A stretch of DNA of 57,685 bases, from NCBI GenBank assembly GCA_947381945.1, contig CANCXM010000018.1:1-57685 (forward strand), read 5' to 3'. The translations under genes and the position numbers were made by a program. Below, one piece after another: positions 44,233 to 53,857 of the stretch (position 1 is its first letter; every line of letters begins with the position of its first letter). The DNA comes from an uncultured Muribaculaceae bacterium. GTDB lineage: Bacteria; Bacteroidota; Bacteroidia; Bacteroidales; Muribaculaceae. The notes under the pieces are model-generated. The model was not told the origin of the DNA and made no database searches. It was given only the letters and a program-made list of their open reading frames with translations.

Positions 44233-45616
44233 TATCATTTTCGTTTAATGCATCCTCCTTTGAGGTTTCAGGATGCAAACTTACATCAAATTTTTCTAAT
44301 AACAAACGCTCTATATCTTTTTTAAGAGCTGCACGGCTACATCTGAAATTGTTGACCATGAATACGATGACATGAGTAGGGAAACCCTCATCATCGAAAA
44401 GATAGCCTCCATAGCTCTGCACACCCTTCATCGACCCTGTCTTCATCGCCACTCGTCCGGCCAGCGGCGAGGCGGCAAGAAAGCCTTTCATTGTGCCGTC
44501 GAACCCGGCACGGGGAAAAAGACCTATATATTCATTGGTGAACGGATCGGTGGTCATATATGTGTAGACATCGCCGAGAAAGCGCGCGGTCAGACGGTTG
44601 TCGCGCGAGAGTCCGCTGCCGTCGATGATGTTTATGCCGTGGGCACTCACTCCGGCCATTGACCAGACGGCAAACTCCTCGGTGATTGCATCCGCTCGGG
44701 TTCCTCCGGGTGTGATGGCCCGCAGTATGCCCTCAGCCATAAGATTGTCGGAACGGAACATGAGGCTGCGCATGATGTCGCTGAAAATCGGAGAATGATG
44801 GACATAGACCTCGCAACTCTCATTGGCCGGAGCGACGTTTTTACCGACAACTTCGACTCCCTCGCGCTTCAGGACATCGGCAATTTCGTGGCGCATGGCC
44901 TTATAGGGATAAGGCATGGAAAACACATCGTTTATCGCCCGTTTACCCTTCACGATAAAAGTCTCCGAACCATCCTTGCGGTCAATCTTGCTACCTTTGC
45001 CCGCCACATAACTGAATTTCAGGTCGGGGACAAAGGGGACGGTCGTTTTCGACGGAAGGCGAAGACGGAAACGGTTGTCACGGAAATTAGCACCCTGCAG
45101 ACGTGCGCCGTAATACCACGGTATATCCTCATCCATCCAACCGGGAGGGGTGGTGGCATCCGGGAAGTCCGATTCATCAATAATCACCTTTCCGAGTATC
45201 TTTTTTATACCCAGACTCTTCACAGAAGCAGCGATGCTGTCGGCAAAGCCCTGCGATTCGGGAAAAAACTGAGATTCAATCGTAGGGTCACCACACACCT
45301 TCACCACGAGATTTCCCTCAAGGACACCGTCGGAAATGCGTCCTTCGGCTATCACCGGAGTGGCAAAACGCTCACTCGAATCTGCAAGATTTAGCATCGA
45401 GGCCACCGTGACAGACTTCATGACGGATGCCGGAATCAACGCGCGGTCAATGTTCTCGGCCACTATGTCATGGCCGAAACGTAGGTCACGGATAAGTATG
45501 GCGGTGTTGAGCGTGTCAAGGCCTCTTACCTGTAGAGGAAAAGCATTGGCCACCGCCGAAATTGCGAGAAATGCTGCAACGAGCACCACCCGCATGGAGG
45601 TCAACCGGGCCTTCAT
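44216..45616 (-). CDS. dacB: D-alanyl-D-alanine carboxypeptidase/endopeptidase (PBP4)
   Basis: A class C penicillin-binding protein that trims or cuts peptidoglycan peptides in the periplasm. The 466-aa protein has a signal peptide ending near AVANA, the SxxK motif SVMK (residues 64-67), the SxN motif MFRSDNL (about 288-294) and KTG in MKTGSMKG (about 394-401), with the long insertion between SxxK and SxN typical of PBP4. The start at 45616 overlaps the GNAT gene's stop (ATGA), which supports it over the ATG at 45595. Confidence 0.93.
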   Translation of the reverse strand: MKARLTSMRVVLVAAFLAISAVANAFPLQVRGLDTLNTAILIRDLRFGHDIVAENIDRALIPASVMKSVTVASMLNLADSSERFATPVIAEGRISDGVLEGNLVVKVCGDPTIESQFFPESQGFADSIAASVKSLGIKKILGKVIIDESDFPDATTPPGWMDEDIPWYYGARLQGANFRDNRFRLRLPSKTTVPFVPDLKFSYVAGKGSKIDRKDGSETFIVKGKRAINDVFSMPYPYKAMRHEIADVLKREGVEVVGKNVAPANESCEVYVHHSPIFSDIMRSLMFRSDNLMAEGILRAITPGGTRADAITEEFAVWSMAGVSAHGINIIDGSGLSRDNRLTARFLGDVYTYMTTDPFTNEYIGLFPRAGFDGTMKGFLAASPLAGRVAMKTGSMKGVQSYGGYLFDDEGFPTHVIVFMVNNFRCSRAALKKDIERLLLEKFDVSLHPETSKEDALNENDNEDNQ

Positions 45617-46182
45617 TCGCCCTTGAACTGCAAGTGGTCCATCATTACATAGCAGAAGGGCCGCTCACCCACCTGACGGAAACCGACTTTTTCGTAAAGA
45701 CGGCGCGCACGGTTGTTGTCCTTATCGACAAGCAGTCCTGCAGGTTTTCCGATTGATTCGGCTCTCGCTACAGAGGCTTTCAGCAATGCGGATGCTATGC
45801 CTTGACCACGATATTCAGGAAGGACGGCAAGAGTGTCGAGATAGAATTCCGATGGGTCAGTCTCATCCTCTACGCCCTCCATATCAATATCAAGCAGGTG
45901 TTTTGCCTCCTCGAAAAATGGTTCGCGGAGTGCATGGAGTTTTGCGCCGTCATAACCGACGCATACGCCAATCGCCCTGTCGTCATCATCGAGAGCCGTA
46001 AGGGTGTTGAGATAACTGTATTGAGTATCGTCGCGCAATGCGAGATTGGTGAACATGCGTTCGACATCGGCAAGCGTGTGCTTCTCACCGGCAAGGTTGA
46101 GGCATATCTCCTCGCCGACCGCCTCCATGATGGAACGGGCAATCAGCGGTGCATCCTCTTTTCGTGCGTTTACAATTCTCAT
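45613..46182 (-). CDS. GNAT family N-acetyltransferase
   Basis: A 189-aa acetyltransferase. The acetyl-CoA loop is LAVLPEYRGQGIASALL (about residues 118-134), followed by AGLLVDKDNNRARRLYEKVGF (in two halves) as in the GNAT fold. The N-terminal half, with HTLADVERMFTNLALRDD, likely holds the acceptor site. The acceptor is unknown. The stop overlaps the dacB start, and ribD ends 20 nt upstream. Confidence 0.88.
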   Translation of the reverse strand: MRIVNARKEDAPLIARSIMEAVGEEICLNLAGEKHTLADVERMFTNLALRDDTQYSYLNTLTALDDDDRAIGVCVGYDGAKLHALREPFFEEAKHLLDIDMEGVEDETDPSEFYLDTLAVLPEYRGQGIASALLKASVARAESIGKPAGLLVDKDNNRARRLYEKVGFRQVGERPFCYVMMDHLQFKGE

Positions 46183-46202
46183 ATTCTATTGCTGTATGTT
46201 AG

Positions 46203-47165
46203 TTATTTTGTATATGTCAGTATTTTATGACCGTCAACTGTCTGTATCTGCGGAATGATGTCTGTTGACGGAATGACAGGAGCCTTGACCTGTCCGTCTA
46301 TCTTTACCGGAGAAACCTCGACGCGGATTTCATCCCACAGACCTTCGGAAAGGAAAGAGTAAAGGACTTCCGCACCACCTTCGACAAGGGCCGAAGTCAC
46401 ACCTCTCTCATAAAGTCCGTGCATGGTCTCCGGAAGTGTCTCACTCCCGCGGATGACCATCACCTCCCCTTCGTCAAAAAGGCGAATGTCACCACCGACA
46501 CGTCCACGGCGGTCAAGAACCACCTTCAATGGCGATTTCCCGGCGTAAAGGCGGGTGGTCAATGTCGGATTGTCGGCCAATGCCGTTCCGCTCCCTATCA
46601 AGATTGCGTCATGGGTGGCGCGCAGTTTATGTACGAGCATTGATGTGAGAGGAGTGGAGATGTGACCGTCGATAAATCCGTCGGCACTCTGCGCCCATTT
46701 GAGGGTGATGAACGGGCGCTGTTTCCCATGAGCCATCATGAACTTACGGTTAAGTTCACGGCATTCATCCTCCAACATTCCCGTCACCACCTCAACACCT
46801 CCGGCAAGCAGTCTGGCCACACCCCGACCGGAAACTTTCGCGAAAGGATCAAGCGACCCAATCACGACACGGGGAATTCCACGGTTGACAATCATGTCGG
46901 CACACGGAGGAGTTTTGCCGTAATGCGAACAGGGTTCGAGAGTGACATACATGGTCGAATCTTTCAGCATTTCAGGATTCTTGACCGAAGCCACGGCATT
47001 TACCTCGGCATGACCTTCGCCACAACGGCGGTGCCACCCTTCCCCTATTATGCGTCCCGAACCATCGACGATGACAGCCCCGACCATAGGGTTGGGGGAA
47101 GCATCAAGAAGTCCGTGACGCGCGAGTTGGAGAGCCCGGCGCATATATTTCTCGTCTGTGTGCAT
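46203..47165 (-). CDS. ribD: Riboflavin biosynthesis deaminase/reductase
   Basis: Deaminates and then reduces the pyrimidine intermediate of riboflavin synthesis. The 320-aa protein has the deaminase zinc site HAEVNAV (His52, Glu54) and PCSHYGKTPPCADM (about residues 77-90), then the reductase domain with TLKWAQSADGFIDG and LVEGGAEVLYSFL. Length is a little shorter than E. coli RibD but both domains are whole. It heads the six-gene group that runs to the coiled-coil lipoprotein. Confidence 0.94.
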   Translation of the reverse strand: MHTDEKYMRRALQLARHGLLDASPNPMVGAVIVDGSGRIIGEGWHRRCGEGHAEVNAVASVKNPEMLKDSTMYVTLEPCSHYGKTPPCADMIVNRGIPRVVIGSLDPFAKVSGRGVARLLAGGVEVVTGMLEDECRELNRKFMMAHGKQRPFITLKWAQSADGFIDGHISTPLTSMLVHKLRATHDAILIGSGTALADNPTLTTRLYAGKSPLKVVLDRRGRVGGDIRLFDEGEVMVIRGSETLPETMHGLYERGVTSALVEGGAEVLYSFLSEGLWDEIRVEVSPVKIDGQVKAPVIPSTDIIPQIQTVDGHKILTYTK

Positions 47166-47400
47166 GACAGTGATTGTTCTTGGAATTGTTGCTTATTAAT
47201 TTAAAGAGGCAAGGAACTGCATCAAATCGACACAAGAGATACAAAAGCACAAAAGAGCATAAGAGACAAAAGAATTTTATAATAAAGGATATGAAGGTAA
47301 CTCTCAATCTTATATATATTGTTTCTTATGCACTTTTTTACTTCTGTATCAAAAAACGGAAATATTGAATTATGATACAGCTCTATTGTCAATCTTCCTC

Positions 47401-49086
47401 TTACTTTTCAGGTTCGACCCAGTCACCGTTGGCCTTGATGAGAGCGATAAGATGCTCTATCGCGTCGGCGGAAGGTATGTTCTTTTCAATGCATTCCTTA
47501 CCTTTATATAGACTGATTTTTCCTGCGGCGGCTCCTACATATCCGTAATCAGCATCAGCCATTTCACCGGGTCCGTTGACTATACAGCCCATGACTCCGA
47601 TTTTCAGTCCTTTCAGGTGGGAAGTTGCAGCCTTGATGTCGCGCAAGGTCGACTGAAGGTCGTAGAGTGTGCGACCGCAGCCCGGACAGGAGATGAACTC
47701 GGTCTTCGAGATTCTCAGACGGGCGGCCTGCAGGATAGCAAGAGCCATATCGTTGAGGCGTTGGCGCTGATAACCTTCGGCTTCAATCCACAATCCATCG
47801 GCAAAACCGGCCAGAAGCATGGAGCCAAGCTCGATTGATGCGGCAATGACGAGTTGTTCATCATTCAATCCGCTGTAGTCACGGCGGATAATCACCGGAT
47901 TCTTAAGGCCACGGTTCATCATACCGAACATGAATGCCTTGATATGGCCGATGGCATTGGCATCAACAGAGTCGAGAACCACCGGGCGGGAAGCATCCAC
48001 CTTTATCTTATCGGCAAGCTCGTCTGTCAGGCCATCCTCGGCCATCAAAGTCAAAGCTGTGTCCATATCCGATACGGGAATGTCAAGCCCTACAATCTGC
48101 GGAAGCTTATCCCTCCATTCGCTGCAACGGCGGTCGGGGTTGAATTCATTGTATCTCTCAGGCAGATTGACTTCCGGAACTTCCTTTCCGTCTGAAAGGC
48201 CATCAATGAACTCGGTGATAGCCTTGGCCACGGGGATTTCACATTCCGGCTCCTCGCTGAGCGACACACGGATGGTATCACCGATACCGTCGGCAAGCAA
48301 TGAACCGATGCCGACGGCTGATTTTATGCGTCCGTCCTCGGCATCTCCGGCTTCAGTCACACCAAGATGGAGGGGGAAGTGCATGTCCTCTGCATCCATA
48401 GCTGCAACAAGTCTGCGGACAGTCTCGACCATCACTCCGACATTGGAAGCCTTGATTGAGATGACAACATCGCGGAAATCGTGTTTCAGGCACACGCGCA
48501 GGAATTCCAACGCACTCTCCACCATTCCGGCAGGAGTGTCGCCGTAGCGGCTCATGATTCTGTCGGAAAGAGAACCGTGGTTGACACCTATGCGCAGAGC
48601 TGTCGAATGTTCGCGGCAGATTTCAAGCAAGGGGAGCAAACCCTCCTCGATTTTAAGGATTTCAGCTGCATATTCCTCGTCGGTATAGTCAATCTTCTTG
48701 AATACTCGACCCGGATCCACGAAATTGCCCGGATTGATGCGCACTTTCTCCACTCTTGAAGCGGCTGCAAAAGCCGCACGGGGATTGAAATGGATGTCGG
48801 CCACGAGAGGAGTGTCGATTCCCTCAGCGCGCAGACGTGCGGAAATGTCGGCAAGATTCTCGGCCTCGCGCACACCCTGTGCGGTGAGGCGAACAATCTC
48901 TCCTCCGGCATCAATGATGCGCTTTATCTGTGCGACCGAACCCTCGCTGTCCATTGTGCTTGTCGAGGTCATGGACTGGAGGCGTATTGGGTTGTCACCG
49001 CCAAGTTCCACCTTGCCGACTTTGACCGGCCAGGTGGAACGACGGTGATAATTGAGATTCTTTATAGTGTTTTGTCTGTTGCTCAT
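47401..49086 (-). CDS. ispG: (E)-4-hydroxy-3-methylbut-2-enyl-diphosphate synthase, long form
   Basis: Converts MEcPP to HMBPP, the penultimate MEP-pathway step, using a [4Fe-4S] cluster. The 561-aa protein has the TIM-barrel N-terminal part (NPIRLQSMTSTSTMDSEG, residues 30-47), an insert of about 150 residues after about 270, and the cluster domain with SCPGCGRTLYD and GVMGCIVNGPGEM. The insert is typical of Bacteroidota, Chlamydia and plant forms, while E. coli IspG is about 370 aa. purE lies 12 nt upstream. Dxr of the same pathway is at 17270-18439. Confidence 0.95.
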   Translation of the reverse strand: MSNRQNTIKNLNYHRRSTWPVKVGKVELGGDNPIRLQSMTSTSTMDSEGSVAQIKRIIDAGGEIVRLTAQGVREAENLADISARLRAEGIDTPLVADIHFNPRAAFAAASRVEKVRINPGNFVDPGRVFKKIDYTDEEYAAEILKIEEGLLPLLEICREHSTALRIGVNHGSLSDRIMSRYGDTPAGMVESALEFLRVCLKHDFRDVVISIKASNVGVMVETVRRLVAAMDAEDMHFPLHLGVTEAGDAEDGRIKSAVGIGSLLADGIGDTIRVSLSEEPECEIPVAKAITEFIDGLSDGKEVPEVNLPERYNEFNPDRRCSEWRDKLPQIVGLDIPVSDMDTALTLMAEDGLTDELADKIKVDASRPVVLDSVDANAIGHIKAFMFGMMNRGLKNPVIIRRDYSGLNDEQLVIAASIELGSMLLAGFADGLWIEAEGYQRQRLNDMALAILQAARLRISKTEFISCPGCGRTLYDLQSTLRDIKAATSHLKGLKIGVMGCIVNGPGEMADADYGYVGAAAGKISLYKGKECIEKNIPSADAIEHLIALIKANGDWVEPEK

Positions 49087-49098
49087 GACGTGACTTTA

Positions 49099-49605
49099 TC
49101 AGTCTACCTTGAAATCATATTTCAATGTCTTCAGCTCCTCGTTTGCGCTGACAATCTTTTGAGAAAGCGTCGAGCGGTAGGCGTTGAAGCGTTTTGCCAG
49201 TTCGGGATCGCTGAGCGAAAGAATCTGCACTGCCATGACAGCTGCATTGAGTCCGCCGTTGATACCCATTGTTGCTACAGAAATGCCCGGAGGCATCTGG
49301 ACAATCGAATATAGAGCGTCCATGCCGTTGAGCGATGAGTTGATGGGGATACCGATGACAGGCAGCGGCGTCATGGCGGCGATGACGCCGGGAAGTGCTG
49401 CAGCCATGCCGGCAGCTGCGATGATAACCTTAATGCCACGGCCTTCGGCTCCGCGGGCAAAAGCCTCGACTTCCGAAGGGGTGCGGTGAGCCGAAAGGGC
49501 ATTCATCTCGAAGGGAACCTCCATCTGATTGAGGAAGTCGGCCGCTTTTTTCAGGATGGGAAGGTCGCTGGTGCTTCCCATGATGATGCTAACTGTAGGG
49601 TTCAT
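49099..49605 (-). CDS. purE: N5-carboxyaminoimidazole ribonucleotide mutase
   Basis: Moves the carboxyl group of N5-CAIR to give CAIR in purine synthesis. The 168-aa protein begins VSIIMGSTSDLPILKKAADFL and carries SAHRTPSEVEAFARGAEGRG (catalytic His, about residues 39-58, shown in part), GMAAALPGVIAAMTPLPVIGIP and GINGGLNAA, all PurE blocks. Class I length. Probably co-transcribed with ispG. Confidence 0.95.
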   Translation of the reverse strand: MNPTVSIIMGSTSDLPILKKAADFLNQMEVPFEMNALSAHRTPSEVEAFARGAEGRGIKVIIAAAGMAAALPGVIAAMTPLPVIGIPINSSLNGMDALYSIVQMPPGISVATMGINGGLNAAVMAVQILSLSDPELAKRFNAYRSTLSQKIVSANEELKTLKYDFKVD

Positions 49606-49669
49606 GATGATTCGGTCAAAATTGAAAATTATGTATTATCAATGTGTGATTGCTGATATTTTTCACGTA

Positions 49670-50278
49670 TCAATGTATCATCGAAAAAAGATAGACACAG
49701 AGAAATCCGTTGGCACATCCGGTGAGCACCTGCCAGAGCGTGTGACGTTCAAGGTAGACACGGGCTGTCAGCACAAGACCGGTTGCTATGATGACTCCGG
49801 AGAGCCATACATTCATGTTGAAAAGTGCATAGTGCGAGGCCACAACACGAAACAGGAGTGCCACAAGTCCACCCATGGCTGCACCGTGTGCACTGATTTT
49901 CCACCAATGATTTACTACTGTATTTATGACTGTCGCACATGCGGCTCCGACAAAGAACATCGGGAGCCACAATGGAGCGTTGGCCTTATAGAAAAAGAAT
50001 CCGCATCCGAGATAGCATAGCACGACGACACCGTAGGGGATATATCGCTCGGTGCGTTCGTTAAGTCCGGCATCCTTGATGACACCCGCACGATAGAGGG
50101 CTATGATGACTGATGTCGGTATGAGGCAGGTGATGACAAATGTGATTCCTATTGCAGTCCAGAGCAGATTGACGGGGAGGAAGCGTAGGATGGTAAGGAA
50201 GGCGGCAAGAATCATGCCGTAGGTCGGGACCAACAGCGGAGAGAAAATCGCCGAAATTATTTCTGAAAACTTCTTCAT
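49670..50278 (-). CDS. PAP2-like multi-pass membrane protein
   Basis: A 202-aa protein with five or six membrane segments. A degenerate PAP2 signature is visible: NERTERYIPY near residue 75, KISAHGAAMGG near 128 (in place of PSGH), and ARVYLERHTLWQVLTG near 172 (R and H kept, the last Asp replaced by Gln). Full PAP2 enzymes remove phosphate from lipid phosphates such as undecaprenyl pyrophosphate. Loss of some residues makes activity uncertain. It stands between purE and rpoN with no clear operon partner. Confidence 0.7.
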   Translation of the reverse strand: MKKFSEIISAIFSPLLVPTYGMILAAFLTILRFLPVNLLWTAIGITFVITCLIPTSVIIALYRAGVIKDAGLNERTERYIPYGVVVLCYLGCGFFFYKANAPLWLPMFFVGAACATVINTVVNHWWKISAHGAAMGGLVALLFRVVASHYALFNMNVWLSGVIIATGLVLTARVYLERHTLWQVLTGCANGFLCVYLFSMIH

Positions 50279-50358
50279 ATTATTCTAACAATCAAATCAT
50301 GGCTTTTATTTCATGCAACAGGATGATTTTAAAGGGCGGAAATATACAATGACCCGCA

Positions 50359-51792
50359 TCATATCTGCTTCCTGAGCCTCGCGACCGGAATGCCGAGGCG
50401 CTCACGGTATTTTGCGACCGTTCGCCGGGCAAGTTCATAGCCTTTTTCAGATAGCTTCAGCATGAGGGCATCGTCATTCAAAGGATTGTGCGGATCCTCA
50501 CTGTTGATGATTTCCCGCATGGCTGCAAGGATTTCATGGGCCGATGATTCCTCGTCGTTGTTTACTTTCTCGTTGAAGAAAAATTTAAGAGGATAGACAC
50601 CTCCGGGTGTAGCGACATATTTTCCGGCAGTGGCGCGCGATATGACCGAAAGGTCATAGCCGGTTTTCTCGGCTATATCCTTGAGTATCATCGGGCGCAA
50701 CTTTGCTTCATCGTCACTGATAAAGAAATCGTGTTGGTAACGGACAATAGCCGACATGACCTTATAGAGCGTCTCCTGACGCAGACGTAGAAGGTCGATG
50801 AACTCAGTGGCATCCTCTCGTTTGCGGGCAATGAACGCTTTAGCTTCCTGAAGCGCTCTTGGAGAACTGTCAGATAGGAATTGCGCTCCGTCGCTGACGA
50901 AACTCTCTTCAATGGTGAGTTCCGGAAGATTGTTGACGAGGGTGAGCGTCAGTTTATCACCGTCAAGCTCGACTGTGAAATCCGGAATTATATGACGAAG
51001 CTTCTCATCTCCGGCACTGTCGCCGAGCTGACCGCCGGGCTTGGGATTGAGCGAACGGATAATGTCGACAGCTTCGCGCAGCTCCTCCTTCCCGACGCCG
51101 AGCATCGAGGCAAGGCGGTCGAAATGCCGGAGTGAAAAGATGTCGAAATAATGCTCGACAATTTCAAGCGCAAGTTTGCGCGGTCCGGTCGGTGACAGGC
51201 GGCGCAACTGCAACGCGAGGCAATCGCGCAAATCGTAGGCACAGATACCGGGAGGATCCAGAGAGCGTACCCGTTTCACAAGCTCACGCAGATGGTCCAT
51301 GTCAACCTCAATGCCGGCATTTATGGCAAGATCATCGAGTATCTGGTCGAGGGTGCGGGTGAGATAACCGTTATCGTCAAGATTACCTATTATATAACGT
51401 GCAATCTGGAGGTCAAACGGACTGACATCTGTCTCGGCAAGCTGCGCCATCAGGGAATCGCTGAGCGAATTTTCCTCGGCCACAGCTACAGGCTCGAAAT
51501 ACTCATCGTTTTTCGAGCGGTTGTTGGCCTCAAACCTGTAGGACGGTATTTCGTCCTCATTGCGGTAGTCGGCAAGCTGCAAATCCTCGGCGCTTTCGTT
51601 GAAATCCCCCTCCTGACCTTCGACGGCACTGTCATTGACCACTTCCAAGGCAGGATTGTCGTCAACCTCGCGTCTCACTTCATCCTCTATTTCCGGACCG
51701 TTCATCTCCAGCAAGCGCACGAAGCGCATCTGCAATGGCGACAAGCGCTGTTGCAGCTTCTGAGTCAACGAGAGTTTGAGTGAGCCTTTCAT
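50359..51792 (-). CDS. rpoN: RNA polymerase sigma-54 factor
   Basis: Directs RNA polymerase to -24/-12 promoters that need an enhancer-binding ATPase. The 477-aa protein has region I rich in Gln/Leu (SLTQKLQQRLSPLQMRF, residues 6-22), an acidic region II, the core-binding domain, and the RpoN box ARRTVAKYR near the C-terminus, which reads the -24 element. Full length. It is the last gene of the minus-strand run behind the neuB set. Whether it is co-transcribed cannot be told (57 nt gap). Confidence 0.96.
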   Translation of the reverse strand: MKGSLKLSLTQKLQQRLSPLQMRFVRLLEMNGPEIEDEVRREVDDNPALEVVNDSAVEGQEGDFNESAEDLQLADYRNEDEIPSYRFEANNRSKNDEYFEPVAVAEENSLSDSLMAQLAETDVSPFDLQIARYIIGNLDDNGYLTRTLDQILDDLAINAGIEVDMDHLRELVKRVRSLDPPGICAYDLRDCLALQLRRLSPTGPRKLALEIVEHYFDIFSLRHFDRLASMLGVGKEELREAVDIIRSLNPKPGGQLGDSAGDEKLRHIIPDFTVELDGDKLTLTLVNNLPELTIEESFVSDGAQFLSDSSPRALQEAKAFIARKREDATEFIDLLRLRQETLYKVMSAIVRYQHDFFISDDEAKLRPMILKDIAEKTGYDLSVISRATAGKYVATPGGVYPLKFFFNEKVNNDEESSAHEILAAMREIINSEDPHNPLNDDALMLKLSEKGYELARRTVAKYRERLGIPVARLRKQI

Positions 51793-51848
51793 TTATGTAT
51801 TATTGTTTCCTTTGGGATTGAGTGGCCAGCATTTTCGCTGAACACCCT

Positions 51849-52865
51849 CTAAAGTTCTATGAGTGAATCGTAAGGAAAATCTTTCTTTGCTTTCTTGCCT
51901 AACACAGAGTCCCATTCCATTGGGCTGATACCATTGCCGGGACGCTTCACTGTGATGTTTTCTTCGGTGAACACTTCACCTTCCGAAATCGGACGTGCGG
52001 CAACGATGCTCTTGCGGGCAACTTCGATGTTTGACTTCTCACATTCGGCCACGCGTTTCTCCACGCTGCCAAGCGCCTCCTCGATGTGGCGCACAGCCTT
52101 GACCATTGCAGCGAGTTCCGAAGGATCGAGCGAAGCGCGGTGGTCAGGACCGGGAAGCGACTTGTCAAGTGTGAAATGCTTCTCAATCACCTGCGCTCCG
52201 AGGGCTGCTGCGGCAACAGGTACCTCTATTCCAAGAGTATGGTCGCTGTAACCAACTCCGCCTACATCAAGTTTGCGCAGGCTCTCCATTGCAAGGAGAT
52301 TGACATCAGAGTATGGAGTGGGATACTGGGTGGTGCAATGAAGCAGGAATATGTCCTTCCTGTCGATGCCACCTCTGACAAGGACTTCGACTGCCTCGGC
52401 AACTTCCACGAGTGTCGACATGCCGGTGGACAGTATGACCTTGCCACCAATACTGGCTATCTTGCGCAGATACGGCAGATTTGTGATTTCACCTGACGGT
52501 ATCTTCCAATAGTCCATCTTCAATGGAGCAAGCGAATCAATGCTGACGAGATCAAAGGGTGTGCTCATGAATCCGATTCCTTCCTTCCGGCAAAGTTCGG
52601 CAAGCTCGGGATAGGCGCTGAGGGGAAGATGGATGGCTTTACACATATCCAGTTGCGACTCCCCTGCGCCGGTGGTCTCCTTCTGATATTCGGCTTTCGG
52701 AGCGATGGATGAAATGACGAGTTCCGGCACGGCTGTCTGGAATTTCACATAATCCGCACCTGCCTTGGCGGCTTCGACCACCATTTTGCGCGCCATTTCC
52801 ATCGAGGCATTATGGTTGACACCGGCCTCGGCTATGATGATTATCTTTTTTCCTTGTTTCTTCAT
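51849..52865 (-). CDS. NeuB-family nonulosonic acid synthase
   Basis: Condenses a 6-carbon amino sugar with phosphoenolpyruvate to form a 9-carbon acid such as sialic or legionaminic acid. The 338-aa protein starts IIIIAEAGVNHNASMEMA (residues 9-26), has YVKFQTA, MSTPFDLVSID, KIPSGEITNLPYL and STGMSTL, and ends in a SAF antifreeze-like domain (ARKSIVAARPISEGEVFTEEN, about 280-300, in part) as NeuB does. Sialic, legionaminic or pseudaminic specificity cannot be told by eye. It is 15 nt downstream of the ATP-grasp gene, so co-transcription is likely. Confidence 0.92.
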   Translation of the reverse strand: MKKQGKKIIIIAEAGVNHNASMEMARKMVVEAAKAGADYVKFQTAVPELVISSIAPKAEYQKETTGAGESQLDMCKAIHLPLSAYPELAELCRKEGIGFMSTPFDLVSIDSLAPLKMDYWKIPSGEITNLPYLRKIASIGGKVILSTGMSTLVEVAEAVEVLVRGGIDRKDIFLLHCTTQYPTPYSDVNLLAMESLRKLDVGGVGYSDHTLGIEVPVAAAALGAQVIEKHFTLDKSLPGPDHRASLDPSELAAMVKAVRHIEEALGSVEKRVAECEKSNIEVARKSIVAARPISEGEVFTEENITVKRPGNGISPMEWDSVLGKKAKKDFPYDSLIEL

Positions 52866-52880
52866 ATTTCGGAGAGATTC

Positions 52881-53855
52881 TTATACGTTGAACACTGCTT
52901 CTTCAAAATAACGGCAAATCATTGTGCCGGGACGGATTTGGTCGGCCTTCTCAGCCACTCCTCCGGTGACTTCGGCAAGTATCATTCCGGGAATGTCGGC
53001 TCCCGCATGAATCGAGCATACCACACCTCCACCCAGACGCGGATTAATCTCCATGAGCATCAGACGGTCGGTCTGAAGATCGCGGAGATACTGGAGTGTG
53101 ATCGCACCACGCAGACCTAATTTCACGATGGCCTCTTCCGAAGCCTTCGTGAGTTCGGGATAGTCGACAGTGACGGTTCTTGCAACCTCTCCACCGACCA
53201 CTTCGAGTCTTCGGCGCGGACTGATGCAGAGGATTTCACCGCGATGCGAGATGTAGCAATCGACGGTATACTCTTCACGTTCGGGATAATATGTCTGGAT
53301 GAGATACTCATCGGCTATCTTTGATATTCTCTTGAACTCGTTGATTCCCTCGATGATTTCAATACCTTTCGAAGCAGAACCACGGCGCGGTTTCGCAATC
53401 AGAGGGAACACAGGGCGGCCACCTGTGTATGTGGCGGGGATGTCAAGACCTGCGGCTTCAAACTCGCGGGCAGAAAGCACCTTGTCGAAAAGCGTATCGG
53501 CTTTTCCGGAGCTGACCACCGGCGACCACACGTTGCCATACGTTGCAATATACGCACCGGCTATTGAAATGGCACCGTCGACAAATGGGAGAAGCACGTC
53601 TATCTTATATGCCCCGACCACCTGATGGAGATGGTCGAGCACATCGGGAGCATTCCATCTCCGTCCGATGATGACACCACCTATCAGTGCTATAGGCACT
53701 TCCGGTTCAAGCTCATAGCTGTAGATTTTCACATCTATTCCGAGGCGTTGGCCTGCAGCGATGAGTTTGTTGCCGAACGACACGCGTTTCGCACCTCCGA
53801 GAAAGAGCACATTGAGGCTGCTCTTCGCTCCGTTGTTAACCTGTACGTCAGCCAT
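52881..53855 (-). CDS. ATP-grasp protein of unknown substrate
   Basis: A 324-aa protein with an N-terminal Rossmann-like domain (VLFLGGAKRVSFG, residues 15-27), an ATP-grasp domain with PLIAKPRRGSASKGIEII (about 170-187), and the metal/ATP residues in LMLMEINPRLGGGV (about 280-293). It resembles carbamoyl-phosphate-synthase-type ligases, which join a carboxylate to an amine through an acyl phosphate. Between a LegB-like and a NeuB gene, it may modify the sugar or make an activated acyl donor, but that is inference. It is separated from the LegB-like gene by 2 nt. Confidence 0.85.
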   Translation of the reverse strand: MADVQVNNGAKSSLNVLFLGGAKRVSFGNKLIAAGQRLGIDVKIYSYELEPEVPIALIGGVIIGRRWNAPDVLDHLHQVVGAYKIDVLLPFVDGAISIAGAYIATYGNVWSPVVSSGKADTLFDKVLSAREFEAAGLDIPATYTGGRPVFPLIAKPRRGSASKGIEIIEGINEFKRISKIADEYLIQTYYPEREEYTVDCYISHRGEILCISPRRRLEVVGGEVARTVTVDYPELTKASEEAIVKLGLRGAITLQYLRDLQTDRLMLMEINPRLGGGVVCSIHAGADIPGMILAEVTGGVAEKADQIRPGTMICRYFEEAVFNV

Positions 53856-53857
53856 GA

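Noticed and set aside
47166..47400. Extra small gene between ribD and ispG
   Set aside because: Only short frames without family likeness; the stretch is AT-rich with no clear signal.
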